A DNA stretch of 64,000 nucleotides from Martelella sp. HB161492 (GTDB lineage Bacteria > Pseudomonadota > Alphaproteobacteria > Rhizobiales > Rhizobiaceae): assembly GCF_013184775.1 (NCBI RefSeq), contig NZ_JAATVV010000007.1:124001-188000 (forward strand), given 5' to 3'. The stretch's first letter is position 1. The number at the start of each line of letters is the position of its first letter. Of the stretch, positions 1-10,796 are shown in pieces. The position numbers and the translations under genes are program-made. The notes under the pieces were generated by a model, which was given only the letters and a program-made list of their open reading frames with translations, ran no database searches and was not told the origin of the DNA.

Positions 1-177
1 TGTTGCAGGCCTTTCATCGAGCGCTTCGGGAGCGGATGAAGCAATACCGTTCCACAGGGAGCGAATGGTTGCGCCCGCGGATGGTTCAGGACGAACCGCC
101 TTGGGTGCAGCCAGGCGCGCGGGAGCGGAATGATAAGGTCGGAAGGCACTGTTTTCGGAAATATGAAGGAAAGCCAT
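1..177 (-). CDS. hypothetical protein, partial (3' end outside window)
   Basis: An open frame on the minus strand starts with ATG at 177 and stays open for 59 codons to the window edge. The visible protein begins MAFLHISENSAFRP and is rich in Ala, Pro and Arg. I do not recognise a family. It lies downstream of infB, where rhizobia usually carry rbfA and truB, but it does not resemble RbfA. The infB terminator separates the two, so it probably has its own promoter. No clear Shine-Dalgarno is visible. It could also be a spurious frame. Confidence 0.35.
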   Translation of the reverse strand, partial: MAFLHISENSAFRPYHSAPARLAAPKAVRPEPSAGATIRSLWNGIASSAPEALDERPAT

Positions 178-324
178 AGGAAAATTACGCTCTGACTAAA
201 GGGGTAAAAAAGCCGGCGGGCGAAGCACATGCGACAGCCTGCCGACACATGTGAGACCCGACTATCGCCGCGGCACACCCGAACGAAAATTCGATTTTCC
301 TGATACTCCGCCGCGATTACCCAT

Positions 325-358
325 CAAAAAGGCCGGCCCGCTGAAGCGGACCGGCCCT
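325..358 (-). terminator. Rho-independent terminator of the rimP–nusA–infB operon
   Basis: GGCCGGCCCGC (331–341) and GCGGACCGGCC (346–356) form an 11-bp stem with one mismatch and a TGAA loop. Read on the minus strand, the stem is followed at once by five T residues (326–330). It lies about 30 bp after the infB stop, so it ends that operon. Confidence 0.85.
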
Positions 359-384
359 TCTTCGATGATCGCGGCAACGCGCTG

Positions 385-3330
385 TCAGAGCGTGCGGCTG
401 ATATGTTCGACGCGGAAGCACTCGATCGTGTCGCCAGCGCGGATATCTTCGTAATTTTCGAAGGCCATGCCGCATTCCTGACCGACCGGCACTTCGCCGA
501 CTTCGTCCTTGAAGCGCTTGAGCGTCTTGAGCTTGCCCTCGTGGATGACCACGTGATCGCGCACCAGACGGACACCGGCACCACGTTCGACCTTGCCTTC
601 GGTGACCCGGCAGCCGGCAACCTTGCCGACCTTGGAAATGTTGAAGACCTCGAGGATCTCCGCATTGCCGAGGAAGGTTTCGCGGCGCTCCGGCGACAGC
701 AGTCCCGACATCGCAGCCTTCACGTCATCCACCAGATCGTAGATGATGTTGTAGTAGCGGATCTCGATGCCGGCCTGTTCGGCAGCACGGCGGGCCTGGG
801 TATTGGCACGAACGTTGAAGCCGATGATCGCGGCATCGGAGGCTTCCGCCAGCGAGATATCCGATTCGGTGATACCACCGGCCGCCGCGTGGACGATCCG
901 GGCACGAACCTCATCGGTCCCAAGCTTGTCGAGGGCCGCCTGAATCGCTTCGACCGAACCCTGAACGTCGCCCTTGATAACGAGCGGGAATTCCTTCCGG
1001 CCCGTATCCTGGAGCTGGCTCATCATCTGTTCCAGCGAACCGCGCGAACCCGACTGGCGGGCCGCCGCCTTGTCGCGGGCAAGCCGCTGGCGATATTCGG
1101 CGATCTCGCGGGCCTTGGCTTCGTTCTCAACAACGGCAAAGCGGTCACCGGCGGCCGGCGTTCCCGAAAGACCGAGAATTTCGACAGGTGTCGACGGACC
1201 GGCATCCTTGACATGGGTGCCGCGGTCATTGACCAGTGCGCGCACACGCCCCCACTGATCACCGGCAACGATGATCTGACCCGGCGTCAGCGTACCCTTT
1301 TGAACCAGAACCGTGGCGACGGCACCGCGGCCGCGGTCAAGCTCGGCTTCAATGACCACACCTTCTGCGGTACGGTCCGGATTGGCCTTCAGGTCGAGAA
1401 TTTCCGACTGCAGCAGGATCGCTTCCAGCAGCTTGTCGAGATTCTTGCCGGTCTTGGCCGAAACCTCGACTTCCAGCGTCTCGCCGCCCATGGTTTCAAC
1501 GAAAACCTCATGCTGCAGCAGCGCTGTACGCACCCGCTGCGGATCGGCTTCCGGCTTGTCGATCTTGTTGATCGCCACGATGATCGGAACGCCGGCCGCC
1601 TTGGCATGGCTGATGCTCTCGATCGTCTGCGGCATCACGCTGTCATCGGCAGCAACCACCAGAATGGCAATGTCGGTCGCCTGGGCACCGCGGGCACGCA
1701 TCGCGGTAAAGGCGGCGTGGCCGGGCGTGTCGATGAAGGTAATCTTCTGACCATCCTGCTCGACCTGATAGGCGCCGATATGCTGGGTGATACCGCCAGC
1801 TTCTCCGGCCACCACATTGGCATGGCGGATCGCATCCAGCAGCGAGGTCTTGCCGTGGTCGACATGGCCCATGATGGTGACGACCGGCGCACGGGACACC
1901 ATGTCCTTTTCATCGTCCTCACGACCGAAGATACCCTCTTCGACGTCGGATTCAGCAACGCGCTTGACGGTGTGACCAAATTCGGTGGCAATCAGCTCGG
2001 CGAGATCGGCATCGATCACGTCGCCGGGCTTCATCATCTGCCCTTCCTTCATCAGATACTTGATCACGTCGACGGCCCGTTCGGACATACGCTGTGACAG
2101 TTCCTGAATGGTGATGGTTTCCGGCAGGATGACCTCGCGCAGTACCTTCTCGCGCGGCTCCTGAGCCTGGGCACGGCGGAATTTCTCCTGCCGCCGGCGC
2201 ATCGCCGAAAGCGAACGACCACGGGTCGCACCGCCATCCTCGTCGGAGGTAACGGTGGTGACCGTCAGCTTGCCACGGCGGCGTTCACCCTCGCCCTTCG
2301 GGCGGGCTGCCGGCTTGGCGGCAGCATCGGGACGCACGACCTTGCCGCGAACGGCTGCCGGACCGCGGGCGCTGCGATCATCCTCTTCGGTTTCGCGGCG
2401 CGGCTTGCGGCCACGCGCTGCATCATCATCATCGCTGGCACGGGTGGCCGTGCGCGTGCGCTGTCCGGCACGTGCAAGCTGCGCCTCGGCCTCGGCGGGA
2501 TCCGTCACGACCTTCTCGGTAGCGCGCGGGGCGTTGGCACGCGGCGCAGGCCTTGCAGCCGGACGGGCCGGCTCGGCGGCGGGACGCTCCGCGGCTTCGC
2601 TTGCAGCGGTTTCGGCGGCGGTCTTTGCTTCCTCAGCGGCGCGCTTGGCGGCCTCTGCCTCTTCCGCAACGCGGCGGGCTTCTTCTTCAACCTTGCGCTT
2701 GGCATCGATCTCTGCCTGGCGACGGGCTTCTTCAGCCTCGGCGACACGGCGACGCTCGTCTTCGGCATCACGGGCCTGCGCTTCGATCAGCGCCCGGCGA
2801 CGGGCTTCCATTTCACCGGCGGACAGATCATGCAAAACATTGCCGCCACGGCCACGATTGCCATGATTGCGATCCTGACGCGGACCATTGCCTGACCCCT
2901 GGCCACCACGCTGGCGGTTCTGATGATTGCCCTGATTGCGATCCTGACGCGGCCCGCCACCCTGACGGTGCTGCGACTGCGGCGCGCGGGCAGCAGGCTG
3001 CTGCGGCTGGGGTGCCGGACGGGCTGGCGCTGCTTCCGTGCGCACTGGCGCCGGTTCGGCGGCCTTGACCGGTGCGGGAGCAGCAGCCGGAGCTGGTGCG
3101 GGTGCTGCCGGGCGCTGCGGAGCAGCCGGCGCCGGCTGCGGTGCTGCCGCTGCAGCCGGTTCATCCTCGGGCTTGTGAACCCGGCGTTTGCGGGTTTCGA
3201 CCACGACTGCCTTGCTGCGACCGCGGCCCATATCCTGGCGCACGGTTCCCTGGCTGACACCCGACGGCTTGAGTGTAAGTGTTTTCTTGCCCGATACGCT
3301 GAGTGTCTTGTCGTCTTTATTGTCCGTCAT
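385..3330 (-). CDS. infB: translation initiation factor IF-2
   Basis: IF-2 is the GTPase that places initiator fMet-tRNA on the 30S subunit and promotes 50S joining. The 981-aa protein has a long Ala/Pro/Arg/Glu-rich N-terminal region (about residues 45–400) that includes a Gly/Asn/Arg/Gln-rich stretch with repeated RQDRN units near 125–165. An IF2_N domain follows, then the G domain with GHVDHGKTS (about 487), DTPGHAAF (about 533) and NKID (about 586), then domains II, III and IV. The length is normal for rhizobial IF-2. It is the last gene of the operon, 128 bp after the ylxR-like gene. Identification is certain; the exact start rests on the conserved MTDNKDD-type N-terminus. Confidence 0.98.
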   Translation of the reverse strand: MTDNKDDKTLSVSGKKTLTLKPSGVSQGTVRQDMGRGRSKAVVVETRKRRVHKPEDEPAAAAAPQPAPAAPQRPAAPAPAPAAAPAPVKAAEPAPVRTEAAPARPAPQPQQPAARAPQSQHRQGGGPRQDRNQGNHQNRQRGGQGSGNGPRQDRNHGNRGRGGNVLHDLSAGEMEARRRALIEAQARDAEDERRRVAEAEEARRQAEIDAKRKVEEEARRVAEEAEAAKRAAEEAKTAAETAASEAAERPAAEPARPAARPAPRANAPRATEKVVTDPAEAEAQLARAGQRTRTATRASDDDDAARGRKPRRETEEDDRSARGPAAVRGKVVRPDAAAKPAARPKGEGERRRGKLTVTTVTSDEDGGATRGRSLSAMRRRQEKFRRAQAQEPREKVLREVILPETITIQELSQRMSERAVDVIKYLMKEGQMMKPGDVIDADLAELIATEFGHTVKRVAESDVEEGIFGREDDEKDMVSRAPVVTIMGHVDHGKTSLLDAIRHANVVAGEAGGITQHIGAYQVEQDGQKITFIDTPGHAAFTAMRARGAQATDIAILVVAADDSVMPQTIESISHAKAAGVPIIVAINKIDKPEADPQRVRTALLQHEVFVETMGGETLEVEVSAKTGKNLDKLLEAILLQSEILDLKANPDRTAEGVVIEAELDRGRGAVATVLVQKGTLTPGQIIVAGDQWGRVRALVNDRGTHVKDAGPSTPVEILGLSGTPAAGDRFAVVENEAKAREIAEYRQRLARDKAAARQSGSRGSLEQMMSQLQDTGRKEFPLVIKGDVQGSVEAIQAALDKLGTDEVRARIVHAAAGGITESDISLAEASDAAIIGFNVRANTQARRAAEQAGIEIRYYNIIYDLVDDVKAAMSGLLSPERRETFLGNAEILEVFNISKVGKVAGCRVTEGKVERGAGVRLVRDHVVIHEGKLKTLKRFKDEVGEVPVGQECGMAFENYEDIRAGDTIECFRVEHISRTL

Positions 3331-3458
3331 ACGGTTCCCGTTCCTTGGGGCGAGAACCGGCTTTCAGGAAAAAGCGCGCATTCCCGCTATCTAAATCAAA
3401 AAGTGGCGTCCGGCCAAAATCCGTGACGTCGTCATTGTCTTGTCATCGCCGCGTTTCC

Positions 3459-4097
3459 TCAGCGCTTGGCACTAGGCCCTCCTGCCCGAAACCTTACGAG
3501 CATGTTTGCGCGCTTCACTACACCCTCACCGGCCTTCCCCGCAAGCGCTGCAGCGTGTTTAAACGCATTCTCGCCCAAAAGAGCGATCAATTCTTCTGTC
3601 CCGAAGGGACGAAAAGCCGGAATCTCGGTATCGAGCTCATTTGCGAGCATGAATGCCTTGCGCGCCTGATCAAGCTTGCGCACCCCGTCATCGGCCGCAT
3701 CTTCAGCGTGAAACACCGCGATGGCCTGCCCCGAACGGATCGCCAGATCGACCTTTGTCGAGCCAGTGACAAACTCGCCTGCCTTGCGCGCCATATGGAT
3801 CATGCCAGCAAGCTGACGGGCCAAAAGCCCGTCGACCATATCCGCCAATTCTGGCTCTGCCGTGACCTTCGCCTTCAGCGCGCGGGAAAAAAGCTTTTTT
3901 TCAACCGCCTGTGCCACGGCCCATCGTTCGGCCGTGACCCAGCAACCCCGACCCGGCAACTCCCGTTTGAGGTCAGGAAACACGACGTCGCCGGGACCGG
4001 CGACGAAGCGGATCAGATCCTCCGGCGTGCCCGTCTGGCGGGTAACGATGCAGGTTCGCTCGTTCATCTCCGCCTCTTCATCGCGGGCAGGCTCCAT
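3459..4097 (-). CDS. YlxR/DUF448-family RNA-binding protein with L7Ae-like C-terminal domain
   Basis: The 212-aa protein carries the DUF448 signature near its N-terminus (RTCIVTRQ, then PGRGCWV). This nucleic-acid-binding fold is almost always encoded between nusA and infB. The second half (about 105–200, around ARKAGEFVTGSTKV) looks like a ribosomal L7Ae/L30e-type domain, a two-domain arrangement usual in alphaproteobacteria. The start is only 5 nt after the nusA stop, so the genes are co-transcribed. An internal ATG at residue 11 (MNERTC) is an alternative start. The exact role in these bacteria is not established. Confidence 0.9.
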   Translation of the reverse strand: MEPARDEEAEMNERTCIVTRQTGTPEDLIRFVAGPGDVVFPDLKRELPGRGCWVTAERWAVAQAVEKKLFSRALKAKVTAEPELADMVDGLLARQLAGMIHMARKAGEFVTGSTKVDLAIRSGQAIAVFHAEDAADDGVRKLDQARKAFMLANELDTEIPAFRPFGTEELIALLGENAFKHAAALAGKAGEGVVKRANMLVRFRAGGPSAKR

Positions 4098-4102
4098 GTT
4101 GC

Positions 4103-5761
4103 TCAGGCCTTTTCCTCACCATCGGCTTCGGTTTCGGCAACGGCGTCGCCTTCTTCGCCAGCCTCTTCTGCGACAGCGTCTTCCTCAGCCGCTTCCGCAG
4201 CACTGGCAAGATCTGCCTCGGTGATCCAGCCCGCAGCGAGACGTGCCTGAACAACCATGTTCTCGGCTTCCACACGCGACAGGTCGAAGGAAGACAGAAT
4301 GCCTTCGAAACGCTTGGTCTGGCCGTTCTGGCGCTCGCTCCAGCCAACCAGATCGTCAGCAGCGCAGCCGGCGAAATCTTCAAGCGTCTTCACACCATCC
4401 TCGCCGAGTGCCACCATCATCGCCGACGTCATGCCGTCGATCTGACGCAGGTCGTCAGAGACGCCCAGCGCACGGCGCTTCTCGTCCATCTCGGCTTCAA
4501 GACGTTCCAGATATTCGCGTGCACGCGTCTGGATTTCCTGGGCCGTTTCCTCGTCAAAGCCTTCGATCGAGGAGATTTCATCGAGTTCGACATAGGCCAC
4601 TTCGTCAATGGCTGCGAAGCCTTCCGAAGCGAGAACCTGACCGACCATCTCGTCGACATCAAGCGCTTCCATGAACAGCTGCGAACGCTCGTTGAATTCC
4701 TTCTGGCGGCGCTCCGATTCCTCGTGCTCCGTCATGATGTCGATGTCCCAGCCGGTGAGCTGCGAGGCAAGGCGGACATTCTGGCCGCGACGGCCGATGG
4801 CCAGCGACAGCTGCTCGTCGGGAACGACAACCTCGATGCGCTCGGCGTCCTCATCCAGAACGACCTTGGCCACTTCGGCCGGCTGCAGCGCGTTGACGAT
4901 GAAGGAGGCAGGATCTTCCGACCACGGAATGATGTCGATCTTCTCACCCTGCAATTCGCCGACAACGGCCTGAACGCGGGAACCGCGCATACCGACGCAG
5001 GCGCCGACCGGATCGATCGAGGCATCGTTGGAGACAACGGCGATCTTGGCGCGCGAGCCCGGGTCGCGGGCAACCGACTTGATCTGGATGATGCCGTCAT
5101 AGATTTCCGGCACTTCCATGGTGAAGAGCTTGACCATGAACTGCGGGTGGGTACGCGACAGGAAAATCTGCGGACCGCGCTGCTCGCGCCGCACGTCATA
5201 GACATAGGCGCGGATGCGATCGCCATAGCGCGGGGCCTCGCGCGGGATCATCTCGTCACGGCGGATAATGGCTTCACCGCGGCCGAGATCGACGATGACA
5301 TTGCCGTATTCGACGCGCTTGACCGTGCCGTTGACGATCTCGCCGATCCGGTCATGATATTCTTCATACTGGCGGTCACGCTCGGCTTCGCGCACTTTCT
5401 GCACGATCACCTGCTTGGCCGACTGGGCGGCAATACGGCCGAAATCCATCGGCGGCAGCGGATCGGCGATGAAATCCCCGATCTTGGCTTCGGGGTTGCG
5501 GTCCTGGGCCAGCGCCAGCGGGATCTGGAGGTTATAGTCCTCGGCGTGATCGACAACTTCCAGCAGACGCTGAAGGTGGATTTCTCCGGTCTTCGGATTG
5601 ATGTCGGCGCGGATATTGGTGTCCGTGCCATAGCGCGAGCGCGCCGCCTTCTGGATCGCATCGGCCATGGCGGCCAGAACGATCTCGCGGTCGATAGACT
5701 TTTCCCGCGCCACTGCATCGGCAATCTGCAACAGTTCAAGCCGGTTCGCACTCACTGCCAT
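4103..5761 (-). CDS. nusA: transcription termination/antitermination factor NusA
   Basis: NusA binds RNA polymerase and nascent RNA to control pausing, termination and antitermination. The 552-aa protein has the N-terminal polymerase-binding domain (about 1–125), an S1 domain (about 135–200), two KH domains (about 230–370, with [14 protein letters not shown] and [12 protein letters not shown]), helix-hairpin-helix-type C-terminal repeats, and an acidic Ala/Glu tail after about 515. The RBS GGAGACAG precedes the ATG. It lies between rimP (88 bp upstream) and the ylxR-like gene (5 bp downstream), the standard operon order. Confidence 0.98.
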   Translation of the reverse strand: MAVSANRLELLQIADAVAREKSIDREIVLAAMADAIQKAARSRYGTDTNIRADINPKTGEIHLQRLLEVVDHAEDYNLQIPLALAQDRNPEAKIGDFIADPLPPMDFGRIAAQSAKQVIVQKVREAERDRQYEEYHDRIGEIVNGTVKRVEYGNVIVDLGRGEAIIRRDEMIPREAPRYGDRIRAYVYDVRREQRGPQIFLSRTHPQFMVKLFTMEVPEIYDGIIQIKSVARDPGSRAKIAVVSNDASIDPVGACVGMRGSRVQAVVGELQGEKIDIIPWSEDPASFIVNALQPAEVAKVVLDEDAERIEVVVPDEQLSLAIGRRGQNVRLASQLTGWDIDIMTEHEESERRQKEFNERSQLFMEALDVDEMVGQVLASEGFAAIDEVAYVELDEISSIEGFDEETAQEIQTRAREYLERLEAEMDEKRRALGVSDDLRQIDGMTSAMMVALGEDGVKTLEDFAGCAADDLVGWSERQNGQTKRFEGILSSFDLSRVEAENMVVQARLAAGWITEADLASAAEAAEEDAVAEEAGEEGDAVAETEADGEEKA

Positions 5762-5849
5762 TGATCTGTCTCCGTCTTCAAAAGGGGAACCGTCGGTTCC
5801 GATGTCATTCTTTGTCAGGCCCGTGCCGCTTCAGCGGCAATGCAGGGCC

Positions 5850-6458
5850 TCAGTTGCTTTCGGCACCTTCGCCATCATCCGGCGTGCCATTTTCATTGGC
5901 CGCCCGCGCCTTTGCCTGCTTGTCGGCACGCAGCGCATCGCGGATCAGTTCATCCGTCAAAATCAGCTTGGCATCGGCCAATGCCGAAAAGGGGATCGTC
6001 ACCTCCGGGGCCTCGCCATAGGCAACGCCATCGCGCAACAGCGTGAAATCATCCGGTCCCGCTTCAATGATGCGGCCGCGGAAACGCTTGCGGCCGTCGA
6101 CCATCACCGAGGTCTCGCATTTCATCAGATGACCCTTCCAGCGATAGAAATCCGTCTTGCGGACCATCGGCCGGTCAATACCGGGTGACGACACTTCGAG
6201 ATTATAGGCGCGGTCGATCGGGTCTTCGACGTCGAGCACCGGCGACACGGCCATGGAGACCTCTTCACAGTCCTCCACCGTCATCGTGCCATCATTGCGC
6301 TCGGTCATGATCTGCAGCGTCAGGCCGTTCTGGCCGGAAAGGCGCACGCGCACCAGCTTGAAGCCCAGATCCTGCAGGACCGGCTCGATCAGATCGGCAA
6401 CGCGCTTGTCGATACCCGTCTCGACGATCAGCCGTTCTTCCATCGAATTCACATCCAT
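5850..6458 (-). CDS. rimP: ribosome maturation factor RimP
   Basis: RimP assists 30S subunit maturation. The 202-aa product contains the family signatures near [40 protein letters not shown] and [11 protein letters not shown], which mark the RimP N domain, and then the SH3-like C domain. I chose ATG 6458 ([10 protein letters not shown]) because it matches the usual start relative to the ETG...LIEP segment. The frame stays open upstream to 6671, but that extension lacks family similarity. ATG 6443 is possible. It is the first gene of the rimP–nusA–ylxR–infB operon. Confidence 0.93.
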   Translation of the reverse strand: MDVNSMEERLIVETGIDKRVADLIEPVLQDLGFKLVRVRLSGQNGLTLQIMTERNDGTMTVEDCEEVSMAVSPVLDVEDPIDRAYNLEVSSPGIDRPMVRKTDFYRWKGHLMKCETSVMVDGRKRFRGRIIEAGPDDFTLLRDGVAYGEAPEVTIPFSALADAKLILTDELIRDALRADKQAKARAANENGTPDDGEGAESN

Positions 6459-6698
6459 TGTCGTTTCCGTTTCCGCCGGGAATTGCGCGCCAAATAAAAA
6501 AGAGCGGGTCCGGCCGGCCCCACTCTCCATCTGACGATCAAGAATTTTGCCGGGTGATACACCCGTTCTGCCCAAAATGCAAGCATTTCCGAAAGGCACT
6601 CTTTCGCGAAAAACCGTCACGGCTATAGGCAGGCGCCATGGTATCGGCCTATATTGCCGCACCGCCAGCACAGTCGAATCGCTTTAGGGATCAAGCGC

Positions 6699-8327
6699 AT
6701 GCCGCAACCCCAGACCTTCCTGTCACCATTCTCCTACCCGACCTTCCGCAATATCTGGTCGGCGTCGATCATTTCCAATATCGGCGGCATGGTGCAGGGC
6801 GTGGGGGCGGCCTGGATGATGACGTCGCTGACGCCATCCGAAAATATGGTGGCGCTGGTCCAGACATCCAATACCCTGCCGGTCATGCTGTTTGCGCTTC
6901 TGGCAGGCGCGATTGCCGATAATTACGACCGGCGCAAGGTCATGCTGGCGGCGCAGATCTTCATGTGCGTCGTCTCCTTCATGCTCGCCTTTGTTGCCTT
7001 TTCGGGCCTGATCACGCCGTGGCTGCTGCTGGCCTTCACCTTCCTGATCGGTTGCGGCGGCTCTTTGAACAACCCGTCCTGGCAGGCCGCTGTCGGCGAC
7101 ATGGTGCCCCGCGAGGAGGTGTCCGGCGCCGTGTCGCTCAATTCGGTCGGCTTCAACGCCACCCGCGTTGTCGGTCCGGCCATCGGTGGCGCGATCCTCA
7201 CCTTCACCAGCCCCGCCATCGCCTTTCTGATCAACGCTCTGACCTATATTCCGACGGCCATGGCGCTGGCCTTCTGGAAAAAGCCGGTCGAGGTTGACGA
7301 ATTGCCGCGCGAAAAGATGGGCACGGCGATTCTCGCGGGCCTGCGCTATGCAGCCATGTCGCCAAACATCATCAATGTGCTCTGCCGCTCCGCCATCTTC
7401 GGCTTTGCCGCCGTCTCGCTTCTGGCGCTGCTGCCGGTTGTCGCCCGCGACGTGATTGACGGCGGACCGCTGACCTACGGCATCATGCTCGGCGCCTTCG
7501 GCATCGGCGCCATTGGCGGCGCTTTCGCCAATGCTCCGGTCCGCGCAAGGCTTTCGGGGGAAGGCATCGTCCGTTACGCCTTTCTCATTCTGGCCGTTTC
7601 GGCAACCGTGGTCGGCTTTTCCACCAGCCTTGTGATCTCCTGCATTGCACTTTTCTTTGCCGGAGCCTGCTGGGTGATGGAATTTTCGCTGTTCAACACC
7701 ACGATCCAGCTCTCGACCCCGCGCTGGGTGGTCGGCCGGGTGCTCTCATTCTATGCCACCGCCACCTTCGGCGGCCAGGCGCTGGGTGCCTGGGTCTGGG
7801 GCATGCTGGCGGAAAATCATGGCATTGCCTTCTCGCTTGCCGTATCCGGCGCCACCATGGTTTTCGGTGCAGCCATGGGGCTGCTGTGGAGCATGCCAGG
7901 CTTCTCAAAGCTCGATCTGTCGCCGCTCAACCGTTTCCGCACACCGGAACTGAAGCTTGACCTTCTGCCGCGCTCCGGCCCGATCGTCATCGAACTGGAA
8001 TTCGAAATCGCCGATGAGAACACCATCGAGTTCCTGCGGCTGATGTCGGACCGGCGGCGTATCCGCATCCGCGATGGCGCCCGCCACTGGGCGCTGATGC
8101 GCAATCTCGCCAATCCGGACATCTGGACGGAGACCTATCATTCGCCGACCTGGGCCGATTATGTGCGCCATAACCAGCGACGGCTCCTGTCGGACGGTGA
8201 TCATTTCGATCAGGTGCGCGCCATTACCCGCAACCAGACAGGTCCGAAAGTGCGCCGCATGATCGAGCGCCAGGCCATTGCGCCCAAGGACGAGGTCTTC
8301 AACCGCACCTTCATGGATACGCACTGA
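6699..8327 (+). CDS. MFS transporter (MFS_3/EntS-like) with extra C-terminal domain
   Basis: This inner-membrane exporter-type protein (542 aa from ATG 6699) has about 12 hydrophobic segments in residues 10–400, with the MFS loop motif DNYDRRKVM after the second helix. It resembles the MFS_3 (transmembrane secretion effector/EntS) group. After the last helix a soluble region of roughly 120 residues begins near PIVIELEFEI and contains SDRRRIRIRDGARHW and ETYHSPTWADYVRHNQR, which reads like a dimeric alpha-beta-barrel domain. RBS AGGGA lies 8 nt before the chosen ATG; the open frame upstream has no RBS. Substrate unknown. Confidence 0.85.
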   Translation: MPQPQTFLSPFSYPTFRNIWSASIISNIGGMVQGVGAAWMMTSLTPSENMVALVQTSNTLPVMLFALLAGAIADNYDRRKVMLAAQIFMCVVSFMLAFVAFSGLITPWLLLAFTFLIGCGGSLNNPSWQAAVGDMVPREEVSGAVSLNSVGFNATRVVGPAIGGAILTFTSPAIAFLINALTYIPTAMALAFWKKPVEVDELPREKMGTAILAGLRYAAMSPNIINVLCRSAIFGFAAVSLLALLPVVARDVIDGGPLTYGIMLGAFGIGAIGGAFANAPVRARLSGEGIVRYAFLILAVSATVVGFSTSLVISCIALFFAGACWVMEFSLFNTTIQLSTPRWVVGRVLSFYATATFGGQALGAWVWGMLAENHGIAFSLAVSGATMVFGAAMGLLWSMPGFSKLDLSPLNRFRTPELKLDLLPRSGPIVIELEFEIADENTIEFLRLMSDRRRIRIRDGARHWALMRNLANPDIWTETYHSPTWADYVRHNQRRLLSDGDHFDQVRAITRNQTGPKVRRMIERQAIAPKDEVFNRTFMDTH

Positions 8328-8436
8328 ACCTTGAGCATCGGGCGAAGAAGGGCTTGCCGGTTTTCGTGAAGCCGGTGCGTCAGGATAAGGCACCAGGTCA
8401 TCGGGCGGCCCGGATAGTCCGTCCGATGCGCCGGGT

Positions 8437-9717
8437 TCAGTGCATCAGCTCTTTCTGCAGAGAGGGCGTCGGCCAGCAGGTCTGCTGGTAGCCGGAGCGT
8501 GCCTCCCAGTCGCCGATCGAACGCCTGGTCTTGTAGCCGACAAGCCCGTCGGCACCGCCGACGTCATAGCCCATGCCCTCAAGTTTCTTCTGCATGTCGG
8601 CGACGTCGGAGCGCAGCAGCGTTCCCGTCTTCTGCCAGGGTTTGACGAAGGATCCCATGCCATACTGGATCCGGTCGGCCAGATTGCCGACAAACAGCGC
8701 ATAGAGATCTGAATTATTGTATTTCTTCAGCACATAGAAATTGTCGGTGACGACGAATTCCGGTCCGTAGCGCCCCTGCGGCACCAGCATCATGCCGGAT
8801 TTGCGCATTTCATCGGCGGGGAAGCTTTTTCCGGCGACACGGTTGATCCCCTGGCTGACCCAGGACGAGATGGCGCGTGCATTGTCCGGCCCTTCCTGAG
8901 CGCAGGAGACATTGGCCGGGACCGTCACTTCATAACCCCAGTCGCGTCCTCTGACCCAGCCGTCGCTGGCCAGATGATTGGCAATCGTCGCCATGGCATC
9001 AGGCACGGAATCCCAGACATCCGTCACCCCGTCACGATCGAAATCGACGGCGTAATCGAGAAAATTGGACGGCATCAGCTGCGGCTGGCCGAAGGCGCCG
9101 GCCCATGAGGCCTTGCGTTTGTCGATCGGCGCCGCCCCTGACTGGACGATCTTCAGCGCATCGATGAATTCGGAGCGGAACATGGCCTGACGGCTGCCCG
9201 TCATGAATGCCTTGGTCGCCAGCACCTGAAGGATATCGTATTTTTCCTCCACCTCGCCGAAGCTCATCTCGCGACCCCATATGGCCAGCACAATGCGGCC
9301 CGGAACGCCATAGCGCGCCTCGATCTGATCCAGGACCGGCTGATATTGCCGGTAGAGCTTCTGGCCGCGCTGGGCGAGATAATTCAGATTATTTTCGCTG
9401 AAATAATTGCCGGGCTCGGAAAATTCCGGCTGGGTCTGGCGCCGTGTCGCCGGCGGCTTCTCGCCTGGCGGCACCAGATCGGGCAGCGACCAGTTGATCG
9501 CAAGCCCCTTTGTCGCCTTGTCGTAGACGGCGGGTTTGATACCGGCTTTGAGCGCCGCCTTGCGCATGTCACCGGAAAGCCAGCTGGAAAATTCGGCGTT
9601 GACGCTCGCCTGGCTATAGGCAAAGGCTTCTGCCGCCGGCAGGACAAGCAGCCCCGCAGCCAGAACAAGGAGCGCAGTGAAGCGCCGGGCGAAACGGAGT
9701 GCACGCAGCTCTGCCAT
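8437..9717 (-). CDS. lytic murein transglycosylase (MltB/SLT_2 family) with peptidoglycan-binding domain
   Basis: This enzyme cleaves the MurNAc–GlcNAc bond of peptidoglycan to give 1,6-anhydro ends. The 426-aa precursor has a signal peptide (residues 1–33, ending at AEAFA), then the SLT_2 catalytic domain with AIWGREMSFGE (the catalytic Glu lies in this region), SWAGAFGQPQLMPSNFL and FDRDGVTDVWDS, and a C-terminal peptidoglycan-binding repeat (about 355–415, MQKKLEGMGYDVGGADGLVG). RBS GGAGA lies 8 nt before the ATG. It converges with the MFS gene. No lipobox is seen, so a soluble periplasmic enzyme is likely. Confidence 0.93.
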   Translation of the reverse strand: MAELRALRFARRFTALLVLAAGLLVLPAAEAFAYSQASVNAEFSSWLSGDMRKAALKAGIKPAVYDKATKGLAINWSLPDLVPPGEKPPATRRQTQPEFSEPGNYFSENNLNYLAQRGQKLYRQYQPVLDQIEARYGVPGRIVLAIWGREMSFGEVEEKYDILQVLATKAFMTGSRQAMFRSEFIDALKIVQSGAAPIDKRKASWAGAFGQPQLMPSNFLDYAVDFDRDGVTDVWDSVPDAMATIANHLASDGWVRGRDWGYEVTVPANVSCAQEGPDNARAISSWVSQGINRVAGKSFPADEMRKSGMMLVPQGRYGPEFVVTDNFYVLKKYNNSDLYALFVGNLADRIQYGMGSFVKPWQKTGTLLRSDVADMQKKLEGMGYDVGGADGLVGYKTRRSIGDWEARSGYQQTCWPTPSLQKELMH

Positions 9718-10008
9718 GGTTCTGGTCTCCTTCCACGCATTTGGCCCCAGCTATTGCACAAACATGGTTACCGAAGGGTAAACGGGAAGAGCGGGAATGG
9801 CGCGCCAGATCGGTCATGGGCCGCATGGGATCAAGATGTCGTTGCCATGAGGGCGTTGACGGACGGATGGTCACCCATCATTAATCCTTAAATGCTTAAT
9901 GGAAGAAAAAATTCACGATCGCCACACTCCGGACCGTCTCGGCGCGGGTGCTGATATCCTTACGTCCCGCCGCGCGATCTTCCGGCCGTTTCGAAATTGC
10001 GGAGCATC

Positions 10009-10701
10009 ATGTCAACGCTTTATCACCACCCCATGTCCGCCGCCTCCCGCTTTGTCCGGCTTGTCATGGGCGAATATGATTTTGAGTTCGACCTCATCGA
10101 GGAACGCCCCTGGGAAAAGCGCCGGGCCTTTCTGGCTGCCAATCCTGCCGGCACGTTACCCGTCTATGTCGACGATAATATGCGCGTGCTCTGCGGCGCC
10201 TCGGTGATTGCCGAATTCATTGACGAAACCCATGGCGTCCTGCAGCGCGACCGCCGGCTTTTGGCCGAAGAACCGTTCCAGCGCGCCGAAATCCGCCGTC
10301 TGACCGAGTGGTTCCTGCAAAAGCTCGAACATGATGTCACCTATCCGCTGTGCCGCGAACGCGTCTACAAGCTGCAGATGACCAGCGGCAATGGCGGCGG
10401 CGCACCCGATTCGCGCATTCTGCGCGCCGCCCGCGCTAATATTCAGCAGCATCTGAAATATCTCTCCTGGCTCGGCGGCAGCCGCCCCTGGCTTGCCGGA
10501 AAACGGTTGAGCTATGCCGATCTTGCGGCGGGCGGCGCCATTTCGGTGCTTGATTATCTCGGCGAAATCAAATGGGAAGAAGCCCCCGGCGCCAAGGAAT
10601 GGTATCAGCGGCTGAAGTCTCGCCCGTCCTTCCGCCCGCTTCTGGCAGAGCGCGTGCGCGGTGTTGTGCCGGTTTCCCATTATGCCGATCTCGATTTTTA
10701 A
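10009..10701 (+). CDS. glutathione S-transferase family protein
   Basis: The 230-aa protein has the two-domain GST fold: an N-terminal thioredoxin-like domain with the cis-Pro segment NPAGTLPVYVDD, and an alpha-helical C-terminal domain with LSYADLAAGGAISVLDYLG, the usual N-capping-box region. GCGGAG sits just before ATG 10009. The frame also opens at TTG 9997, but ATG 10009 gives the typical start MSTLYHHPMSAASR. It probably conjugates or reduces small electrophiles in the cytoplasm; the substrate cannot be told. It sits upstream of queG. Confidence 0.88.
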   Translation: MSTLYHHPMSAASRFVRLVMGEYDFEFDLIEERPWEKRRAFLAANPAGTLPVYVDDNMRVLCGASVIAEFIDETHGVLQRDRRLLAEEPFQRAEIRRLTEWFLQKLEHDVTYPLCRERVYKLQMTSGNGGGAPDSRILRAARANIQQHLKYLSWLGGSRPWLAGKRLSYADLAAGGAISVLDYLGEIKWEEAPGAKEWYQRLKSRPSFRPLLAERVRGVVPVSHYADLDF

Positions 10702-10796
10702 GTCTGTTGCCTTTTAGGCTTGACTTGCCAGAGCCCCCGTCAGGGGTAAAAATGGATCGTCATTGCTACATCCGCACAGCGCAAAAGGCTTGAGGC

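Noticed and set aside
403-2097. 564-codon plus-strand open frame opposite infB
   Set aside because: It is the antisense shadow of a GC-rich gene; infB on the other strand has unmistakable GTPase motifs.
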